From assembly GCA_964196195.1 (NCBI GenBank), contig CAXMSE010000002.1, forward strand, positions 1 through 26,423: 26,423 nt of DNA. The letters are read 5' to 3'. This stretch comes from OFTM10 sp964196195. Its GTDB lineage: Bacteria > Actinomycetota > Acidimicrobiia > Acidimicrobiales > Aldehydirespiratoraceae. Shown piece after piece: positions 15,973 through 21,664 of the stretch; position 1 is the first letter of the stretch; every line of letters starts with the position of its first letter. Below the pieces are notes generated by a model. That model had not been told where the DNA came from, ran no database searches, and worked only from the letters and a program-made list of their open reading frames with translations. Position numbers and translations under genes: made by a program.

Positions 15973-16446
15973 TCATTCGCCTATGTCTTCGTTCCACAGT
16001 TGGGGCTCGGCCGCGATGAACTCTCTCATCAGCTGCTTGCACGTGTCGTCATCGGCTCGCACCAGTTCCACACCGCGCCCTTCGAGATGGCTCTCGCCTC
16101 CGAGGAAGGTCTCGTTCTCACCGATCACCACGCGGGGTATGCCGTAGAGAAGGGTCGCGCCCGTGCACATGTCGCAAGGTGAGAGGGTCGTGTAGAGGGT
16201 GGCCCGCCGATAAGCCGAAGCGGGAAGTCGGCCCGCCTGTTCGAGACAGTCCATCTCGGCATGGAGCACAACCGACCCCTGCTGCACCCTCCGGTTGTGA
16301 CCACGACCGACGATCTCGCCGTCGATCATCAAGGCCGAGCCGATCGGAATCCCGCCCTCGGCGAGCCCGGCCCGGGCCTCCTCAATAGCTGCTTGAAGGC
16401 CTCTCCGGTCGTCGGCCGACAGAACCAGCGGGTTGGACTCGCCCAT
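15973..16446 (-). CDS. Cytosine deaminase of the yeast FCY1 type
   Basis: 157-residue zinc-dependent deaminase of the CDA fold, predicted to convert cytosine to uracil (pyrimidine salvage). Zinc ligands His62, Cys91 and Cys94 and the catalytic Glu64 (HAEMD, SPCDMCTGA) fall at the same residue numbers as in Saccharomyces FCY1 (158 residues, from memory). Agreement continues into LYTTLSPCDMCTGA, YGIPRVVIGEN and the C-terminal DIGE, whose Asp (here 154) contacts the base in the yeast enzyme. This C-terminal part separates it from guanine deaminase and TadA, and from the unrelated amidohydrolase CodA. It lies 30 bp downstream of the one-TM protein gene and has no strong ribosome-binding site. Confidence 0.88.
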   Translation of the reverse strand: MGESNPLVLSADDRRGLQAAIEEARAGLAEGGIPIGSALMIDGEIVGRGHNRRVQQGSVVLHAEMDCLEQAGRLPASAYRRATLYTTLSPCDMCTGATLLYGIPRVVIGENETFLGGESHLEGRGVELVRADDDTCKQLMREFIAAEPQLWNEDIGE

Positions 16447-16476
16447 GACCCATGGTGGGGCGTCTCGAGGTCGAGG

Positions 16477-17331
16477 TCAAGCCGACCCATCGGGCTGGTG
16501 GACCAGCCAGATCACGTCGCCAAGAGGCTCGGGGACGCGATAACCCTGGACATGCTCCGACGAGACCACCAAGAAACGATGATCGCGTACTCCTAGCCGC
16601 CGATCGAACAGCTCCATCACATCGGTGCGGCCGGCCTCGGACAACAACTCGACACTGTCCGCACCCTGGATAAACGGTCTGCTGTCCGGTTGACCCGACG
16701 CACACCCACTGGCGGCCAGACAGAGCTCCACCCCCGAGTATCGGCCATCAACGGGATCTGACCTCTCGCCTCGCGCCCCCACGAGGCCGGGCCGACGAAC
16801 GCGAAAGACAATGGCGCGGTCCCCGGCGACCCCGACGTTCAGACGCTCGGGATCGAGGGTGACGATCTCACCGAGTTCGACGACGAGCCGATCGCGGGAT
16901 CGGGTGGCCGCCACCTCATACTCACTCACGTCGCCGGTGTCGAGATTCACTACGGTCGGACGCCCCAGCGAGTTGACATACACAACCGTGAGATCGGAGT
17001 CGACGCCCAGTATTGGACTCCCCGATCCGGGGTGGCCGATGAAATAGGGCTCATGGTCGACGTCGGCGCCTGACAAGGGAGAAATCGACCGCCCCTTGCC
17101 GACATCGACGGGCATGGGCGCAACCGGCTCAGCGGGCGACTCGCCGACAGCTTCGGAGCCGGCCTTCTCCAACGTCCGATCCGAGATCATGAAGATCACA
17201 GCGAGCATCACCGCTGCCGACACCGCAACAAGCTTCCAGCGGCCCTCACGGCGATAGCCGTCGATCCGCATCGGGTCGCGCGGATCCTCCATGTCGATCA
17301 TTTCGATCACGAACGGTGTCGCGCGGTTCAT
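16477..17331 (-). CDS. Unknown membrane-anchored protein with one TM segment
   Basis: 284 residues from the ATG at 17331. An acidic then basic N-terminus (YRREGRWK) leads into one hydrophobic segment (LVAVSAAVMLAVIFMI), followed by an extracytoplasmic domain of about 220 residues rich in beta-strand-like phrases such as LTVVYVNSLGRPTVVNLDTG, reminiscent of one blade of a TolB/WD-type sheet. Two Cys (in ELCLAASGCASG) may form a disulfide. I do not recognise a family. I chose the start because TACTGT lies exactly six bases upstream; other in-frame ATGs at 17301, 17292 and 17271 cannot be excluded, and an upstream open frame to 17460 exists. The 5' end is antisense to the ABC pseudogene region. 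It may be co-transcribed with the deaminase. Confidence 0.65.
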   Translation of the reverse strand: MNRATPFVIEMIDMEDPRDPMRIDGYRREGRWKLVAVSAAVMLAVIFMISDRTLEKAGSEAVGESPAEPVAPMPVDVGKGRSISPLSGADVDHEPYFIGHPGSGSPILGVDSDLTVVYVNSLGRPTVVNLDTGDVSEYEVAATRSRDRLVVELGEIVTLDPERLNVGVAGDRAIVFRVRRPGLVGARGERSDPVDGRYSGVELCLAASGCASGQPDSRPFIQGADSVELLSEAGRTDVMELFDRRLGVRDHRFLVVSSEHVQGYRVPEPLGDVIWLVHQPDGSA

Positions 17332-17337
17332 CAATGA

Positions 17338-17343
17338 ACAGTA
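17338..17343 (-). promoter_or_regulatory. Putative -10 box for leaderless one-TM protein gene
   Basis: On the minus strand TACTGT is followed by TCATTG and the ATG at 17331. No Shine-Dalgarno site is present. The spacing repeats that of five other genes in this window. Confidence 0.35.
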
Positions 17344-17349
17344 CGTGTG

Positions 17350-17362
17350 CGACCTCAGGTCG
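17350..17362. promoter_or_regulatory. Perfect 13-base palindrome, possible operator
   Basis: CGACCT-C-AGGTCG has 6-bp arms around one base and lies just upstream of the proposed -10 box at 17338-17343, roughly where the -35 spacer would be. A dimeric repressor could bind there. No regulator is assigned. Confidence 0.3.
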
Positions 17363-17389
17363 GAAAGAGGAACAGGCGGGAATGAACAG

Positions 17390-17871
17390 TTGGGCCCCCA
17401 GCCGACGTCGGGGTCGATCCACTTGGCCGGACTCGATCCCTCCGACTCGGTGCAGCGCATCGCGATTCGGCGTCGGCTCGGCTATGTCAGCCAAGAAGAT
17501 GGTCTTCCGGAGCGGATGAGGGTGCGTGAGTACTGCGACTATGTCGCCGCCTTAAAAGAGATCGGCCCGGCCCGTCTACGGCGCCGCTGGACCAGCTGGC
17601 GCTGGAACGAGTTGGTCTCACCGATCAGCTCCATGAACGAATCCGTACTCTGAATGGAGGCATGAAGCGCCGCCTGTCGATCGCTCAGGCACTGTTGGGC
17701 GGGCCTGATCTCCTGGTGCTCGATGAGCTCTCAGCCGAAGCCACGGTGCTGGTCGCCACCCACCACGCCGATGAGCTCGCGGCTGTGTGTCGTCGTGTGC
17801 TCATTCTCGACGAGGGCCGCATCGTCTCCGATGGCTATCTGTCGGTGGTGCGGTTCGGCTCGGGGTCTTGA
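17390..17871 (+). pseudogene. Decayed ABC-2-type transporter ATP-binding protein gene
   Basis: Three kinds of damage are visible. (1) The frame from 17390 to about 17580 reads LGPQPTSGSIHLAGLDP, RRLGYVSQEDGLPERM and AALKEIGPARLRR, which are the post-Walker-A and Q-loop regions, but no Walker A (GPNGAGKTT) precedes it. (2) A frameshift near 17580 moves the rest into another frame: LDQLALERVGLTDQL, the signature LNGGMKRRLSIAQALL, Walker B LLVLDE. (3) After DE (about 17727) some 25 residues including the expected PTAGLDP are missing, and the frame continues at ATVLVATHHADELAAVCRRV to the stop at 17871. An open frame from 17291 gives a weak match to a family N-terminus, so the remnant may begin there. 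The 3' end overlaps the MFS gene antisense by 37 bases. No partner permease lies in the window. Confidence 0.85.
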
Positions 17872-19061
17872 TCTGCTCTCTCCCCGGTCTCGCCGATTAC
17901 GAGGGCGATCCATGCAACACCACACAGGAGGAGAGCGGCCAGCACAAACGCGGAAACGTCGAGACCGATGGCACCGGCGGACCAGCCGACCGCGGCGGGC
18001 CCGACGAAATGGCCCGCATTTCCCATCAGGCTGAAACCGGCGAGAAACGGGCCCTGAGCATCGACCGGCGCGAGGTCTGTACCCAGCGTGAGGATCGTCC
18101 CCGCCGACAGCCCGTTGCCCATTCCGATCACCACGGTGGCCACCACCACTGCGCCGGTCGAATCGGCGAGGCCCAGCAGGACCAACCCGGCAGACATGAG
18201 GGTGAACGCAGGGACCATCGCGTGGAGCCGGCCGAAGCGATCCATCACGTAGCCGGCCACCGGGAAGAGCAGGAAATCGGCGGCAGTGCCCACCGCCACG
18301 AGAGTTCCGATCGCCGACGCACTCAGCTCCAACTGATCACCGATGAGCGGTATCACCACATAGCGCCCCTGCCTGGCCGCGATGATCAACATGGGACCCA
18401 GTCCCACCCTCAGGAGAAGGCGTCGATGGCGGCGCATTGCTGGCCCGACCCGTATCCGCTCGATGGGCGCACCATCGGGCCTTTCCTCTGGTCCGCCGGG
18501 TAGAACCGACCAGACCAAGCCACCAGCGATGACCGTTCCGGCGACAACGAACGCCGCCTGAAATCCCCAGCGGTCGGCGATGGTGCCGCCGATGAGGGGA
18601 CCGATCACGAACGCGAGTCGGTTGGTCCCTCCAATGAAGGAATTGACACGACCCCGAACTGGGGTGGCGACGGTACGGGCGATGAAGAGTTGGCGTGACT
18701 GGGTGAAGCCGCCGAAGCCAAAACCCCAAAGGATCCGTAGGGCAAAAAGCAGTATTACCGTGTCGGTGAAACCAAACAGGAAAGCGCTCGCAGCGACCGC
18801 AACGATCGCACTGAAGGTGAGTCGATCGTTCCCGAACCGTTCTGAGAAGGCGCTCGCGGGAATGCCGATCAGCGCAGCGCCGATCCCGGTGGAGGCGATG
18901 ATGAAGCCGATCATCGAGAGGCTGATGCCCTCGTCGGCCAGATACAGCGGCACGACGGGCAGGAGGATCCCCCCGCCGAGCGTGACCGCACCCATCGGGA
19001 AGTAGAGAGGCGCGATGTTGCGACGAAGAACCGCCCAGACCGAGACCTCACCCGCGTTCAC
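17835..19061 (-). CDS. Major facilitator superfamily transporter
   Basis: 408 residues with about 12 hydrophobic segments in two halves joined by a polar central loop (PGGPEERPDGAPIERIRVG). The cytoplasmic loop 2-3 motif is ERFGNDRL, and VMDRFGRLH is its counterpart in the second half. The fold resembles MFS_1 efflux and small-solute transporters; the substrate is unknown. The start is the GTG at 19061: TAGTCT, overlapping the lysR stop codon, sits six bases upstream, and no Shine-Dalgarno site is present. It lies 9 bp after lysR, so it is probably also reached by lysR transcription. Proximity to soxBDAG suggests sarcosine, a methylamine or a related solute, which is inference only. Confidence 0.9.
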   Translation of the reverse strand: MNAGEVSVWAVLRRNIAPLYFPMGAVTLGGGILLPVVPLYLADEGISLSMIGFIIASTGIGAALIGIPASAFSERFGNDRLTFSAIVAVAASAFLFGFTDTVILLFALRILWGFGFGGFTQSRQLFIARTVATPVRGRVNSFIGGTNRLAFVIGPLIGGTIADRWGFQAAFVVAGTVIAGGLVWSVLPGGPEERPDGAPIERIRVGPAMRRHRRLLLRVGLGPMLIIAARQGRYVVIPLIGDQLELSASAIGTLVAVGTAADFLLFPVAGYVMDRFGRLHAMVPAFTLMSAGLVLLGLADSTGAVVVATVVIGMGNGLSAGTILTLGTDLAPVDAQGPFLAGFSLMGNAGHFVGPAAVGWSAGAIGLDVSAFVLAALLLCGVAWIALVIGETGERADQDPEPNRTTDR

Positions 19062-19067
19062 CAGAGG

Positions 19068-19073
19068 AGACTA
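19068..19073 (-). promoter_or_regulatory. Putative -10 box for leaderless MFS gene
   Basis: On the minus strand TAGTCT (including the TAG stop of lysR) is followed by CCTCTG and the GTG at 19061. It has the same hexamer as the lysR -10 candidate. Confidence 0.4.
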
Positions 19074-20012
19074 GGCCCTGGTGATCGCGGCCAGCCCACC
19101 AACCCCACGCGCCGCGAGGTCAGCGATGATCTCGACCGCCCCACCAACCATGGCGGACGGCTCATCGGGCCGGGAGAGAACCACGAGCTGCACCATCGCG
19201 GCCGGGTCGGCGATCGGCACGAACTCCAGACCCGGTGGCCGGAAGGTCTGCACACTGCTCGGCACCAGAGCGATGCCGGCTCCGGCGGCGACCAGGCCGA
19301 GGATCGTCGTGTATTCGGTCGCTTCCATCGCCGGGTCGTAGCGCACGTTCGCACCCGCCATCAGGAGCCGCAGCTCGGTGTGCAGGGTGGGCGACACCCC
19401 CCGGTCGAAGCCGATGAATGTCTCGGTGACGAGGGTGGAGAGGCGGATCCGGGCCGCTCCGGCGAGATCGTGCTCACCGGCGACGGCGAGAACGAGAGGC
19501 TCGCTACCGAGGACACGCACATCGAGACCCGCCGCGGCCGCCGCGGTGCGGCCGATTCCGAGATCGATCCGGCCCTCGCGAAATGCCTCGACCTGGCCAT
19601 CGGTGGACATCGAATGGAGCTCGAAGTCGACGTTGGGTCGCCAGGTGCGGTACTCACGCAGGAATCGGGGCACAAGTTCATAGGCCGTGGAGTCGACAAA
19701 TCCCAGCCTGAGAAGGCCGCGCTCGCCTTCACGAAGCTCGCGAGCGGCCCTCTCCACTCCGTCGGCGGTGATCAGGAGGAGGCGGGCCTGTTCGAGAAGA
19801 ATCTCGCCGGCGGCGGTGATCGACACCCTTCGCGTCGTGCGATCGAACAGGCGCGTGTCGAGATCGTCCTCCAGCCGGCGGATCTGCTGGCTGAGAGCGG
19901 GCTGGGCGATATGGAGGCGAGCTGCCGCTCTTCCGAAATGGAGCTCCTCGGCCACCGCCACGAAGTAGCCGAGCTTGCGCAGGCTCAAGTCGAGCCCAGG
20001 GTTGGCATTCAT
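19071..20012 (-). CDS. LysR-family transcriptional regulator
   Basis: 313 residues. The N-terminal winged helix-turn-helix is canonical: LRKLGYFVAVAEELHFGRAA, then ARLHIAQPALSQQIRRLEDDL and FDRTTRRVSITAAG. A linker helix and a two-lobe effector-binding domain (about 95-305) with LRLGFVDSTAYELVP follow. I chose the ATG at 20012 over an in-frame TTG at 20018 because TAGTCT lies exactly six bases upstream of the ATG. It is divergent from soxB with 69 bp between start codons and has a T-N11-A palindrome on its own start, which suggests control of the sox operon with autoregulation. The effector may be sarcosine or a related metabolite (inference). Confidence 0.93.
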   Translation of the reverse strand: MNANPGLDLSLRKLGYFVAVAEELHFGRAAARLHIAQPALSQQIRRLEDDLDTRLFDRTTRRVSITAAGEILLEQARLLLITADGVERAARELREGERGLLRLGFVDSTAYELVPRFLREYRTWRPNVDFELHSMSTDGQVEAFREGRIDLGIGRTAAAAAGLDVRVLGSEPLVLAVAGEHDLAGAARIRLSTLVTETFIGFDRGVSPTLHTELRLLMAGANVRYDPAMEATEYTTILGLVAAGAGIALVPSSVQTFRPPGLEFVPIADPAAMVQLVVLSRPDEPSAMVGGAVEIIADLAARGVGGLAAITRA

Positions 20013-20025
20013 AGGCAAAGACTAT
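20011..20025. promoter_or_regulatory. Putative LysR-type regulator box between lysR and soxB
   Basis: ATAG-N7-CTAT contains the T-N11-A core (T20012, A20024) typical of LysR-type recognition sites. It overlaps the lysR start codon and the candidate lysR -10 box (TAGTCT on the minus strand, 20019-20024), fitting autorepression. It also lies 57-71 bases before the soxB ATG, where an activator could act. No other site of this quality is obvious in the gap. Confidence 0.55.
20019..20024 (-). promoter_or_regulatory. Putative -10 box for leaderless lysR
   Basis: TAGTCT followed by TTGCCT and the ATG at 20012 on the minus strand. It lies within the palindromic LysR box. Confidence 0.45.
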
Positions 20026-20081
20026 CAATCAGGTCTCAATATGTATTTCCAGGAGAAAGAACCACAAGGCAGAGTCACACC

Positions 20082-21377
20082 ATGGGGAAGCACAGAACAC
20101 CCGCCCGCTACAGCGCGGCCGGACTCGCCTGGCGGGGCCTGAGAAGGAAGAACTGGCCGAGAGTCTGGCGCGAACCCGAGCTGAAGTCGGCCTACGACGT
20201 GGTCATCATCGGTGGAGGCATCCATGGACTGGCCACCGCCTACTACCTGGCGGCCAACCACGGGATCACCAACGTGGCCGTGGTCGACAAGGCCTATCTC
20301 GGCTCCGGGGGATCGGGCCGCAACACCGCAATCGTGCGCTCCAACTACCTCACCCCCGAGGGGGTGGCCTTCTATGACCGCTCGCTCGATCTCTACAACA
20401 CGATGTCCACCGACCTGAACATCAACGTCATGTTCTCAGCACGTGGCCACATGACCCTCGCCCACACCGACTCGGCCCTGAGAACGATGAACTGGCGGGC
20501 CGAGGTCAACAAGCTCCAGAGCATCGACTCCTCGGTGATCGGCCCCGACGAGATCAAGAAGCTCTCACCGAGCCTCGACACCTCCCCCAACACCCGATAT
20601 CCGATCCTCGGTGCCCTGTATCACCCGCCCGGAGGCACAATCCGACACGATGCGGTGGTGTGGGGCTATGCCCGCGCCGCCGACGCCCATGGAGTGGACC
20701 TCCACCAAAAAACCGAGGTGCTCGACATCCTCTGTGAGGGCGGCGACGGGCCCGACGGCAAGGGACCCGGAGGAAAGGTCACGGGCGTACGCACCAGTCG
20801 CGGCGACATCCACGCGCCGGTTGTCGTCAACTGCACTGCCGGTTGGGCCAGCACCATCGCCGCGATGGCCGGGGTACGGCTGCCCATCACGACCCACCCC
20901 CTGCAGGCCGCCGTCACCGAACCGGTGAAGACCTTCCTCCCCACGGTGATCGTCTCCGGCTCCCTGCACGTATATGTGAGCCAGACCGACCGCGGGGAAC
21001 TCGTCTTCGGCGCCTCAGTCGACCCTGTCGCCACCTACGACATGAAGGGCACACTCGAGTTCACCGAAGAGCTCGCCGGACACGTACTCGAGCTCATGCC
21101 CGGCCTGTCGAAGATGCGTCTAATGCGCCAGTGGGCCGGGCTCTGCGACATGACGCCCGACTACTCACCGGTGATGGGACCCACACCGGTCGACGGCTTC
21201 CTCGTCGACGTCGGATGGGGCACCTACGGCTTCAAGGCCGGCCCCGTCTCCGGAGAACAGATGGCCGCCTGCGTCGCCCACAACGCGACGCCCGAACTGA
21301 TCGCACCGTTCGTGCTCAGCCGCTTCACCGACGGAACACTCGTCGGCGAAAAGGGTGCCGCCGCGGTGGGCCACTAG
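20082..21377 (+). CDS. soxB: Sarcosine oxidase, beta subunit
   Basis: 431-residue FAD/FMN-binding subunit of heterotetrameric sarcosine oxidase, which oxidises sarcosine to glycine with H2O2 formation and transfer of the methyl carbon to tetrahydrofolate. A basic 37-residue leader ends in ELKSAYDVVIIGGG; the Rossmann dinucleotide motif is GGGIHGLATAYYLA (about 44-57). RNTAIVRSNYL and RGHMTLAHT follow the family pattern. His189 in TIRHDAVVWGYAR aligns with the histidine (His173 of Corynebacterium/Arthrobacter SoxB, from memory) that covalently binds FMN. The C-terminus has the FAD-closing GFLVDVGWGTYGFKAGP. The open frame continues far upstream, but that part is antisense to lysR; the ATG at 20082 gives the family N-terminus. 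No strong Shine-Dalgarno site; first gene of soxBDAG. Confidence 0.96.
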   Translation: MGKHRTPARYSAAGLAWRGLRRKNWPRVWREPELKSAYDVVIIGGGIHGLATAYYLAANHGITNVAVVDKAYLGSGGSGRNTAIVRSNYLTPEGVAFYDRSLDLYNTMSTDLNINVMFSARGHMTLAHTDSALRTMNWRAEVNKLQSIDSSVIGPDEIKKLSPSLDTSPNTRYPILGALYHPPGGTIRHDAVVWGYARAADAHGVDLHQKTEVLDILCEGGDGPDGKGPGGKVTGVRTSRGDIHAPVVVNCTAGWASTIAAMAGVRLPITTHPLQAAVTEPVKTFLPTVIVSGSLHVYVSQTDRGELVFGASVDPVATYDMKGTLEFTEELAGHVLELMPGLSKMRLMRQWAGLCDMTPDYSPVMGPTPVDGFLVDVGWGTYGFKAGPVSGEQMAACVAHNATPELIAPFVLSRFTDGTLVGEKGAAAVGH

Positions 21378-21391
21378 GAGTTGAAGAACTG

Positions 21392-21664
21392 ATGCTGCTC
21401 GTCCCTTGTCCCCACTGCGGTCCCCGCAACGCCTCCGACATGTCGTACGGCGGTGAGCCTCACTCCCGGCCCGATCCCAACACCACCTCGCCGGAGGAAT
21501 GGCGCACCTACCTCTACCTGCGCGACAACAAGTCGGGTTGGATCACCGAGAACTGGTACTGCTCATCGGGCTGCCGTAAGCACTTCAAACTCGAACGTCA
21601 CACCCTCACCGGGGAGTTGCGCAACCCACCCCTCCCCGGCAACAAGACAGGAGGCCACAAGTGA
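21392..21664 (+). CDS. soxD: Sarcosine oxidase, delta subunit (zinc-binding)
   Basis: 90-residue structural subunit that holds a zinc ion and contacts the alpha subunit. It opens MLLVPCPHCGPRNASDM, giving the CPHC zinc half-site (Cys6, Cys9). The second half-site in known SoxD is His-x3-Cys; here it reads WYCSSGCRKHF, so Cys57 replaces the His and Cys61 is retained, giving a possible all-Cys site. GEPHSRPD and EEWRTYLYLRDN match the family. AGGAG (21376-21380) precedes the ATG by 11 bases and overlaps the end of soxB. The stop overlaps the soxA GTG start (GTGA). Confidence 0.94.
   Translation: MLLVPCPHCGPRNASDMSYGGEPHSRPDPNTTSPEEWRTYLYLRDNKSGWITENWYCSSGCRKHFKLERHTLTGELRNPPLPGNKTGGHK

Noticed and set aside
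19380..20081. In-frame upstream extension of soxB
   Set aside because: This stretch is antisense to lysR and adds 234 residues absent from the SoxB family; the family N-terminus begins at 20082.
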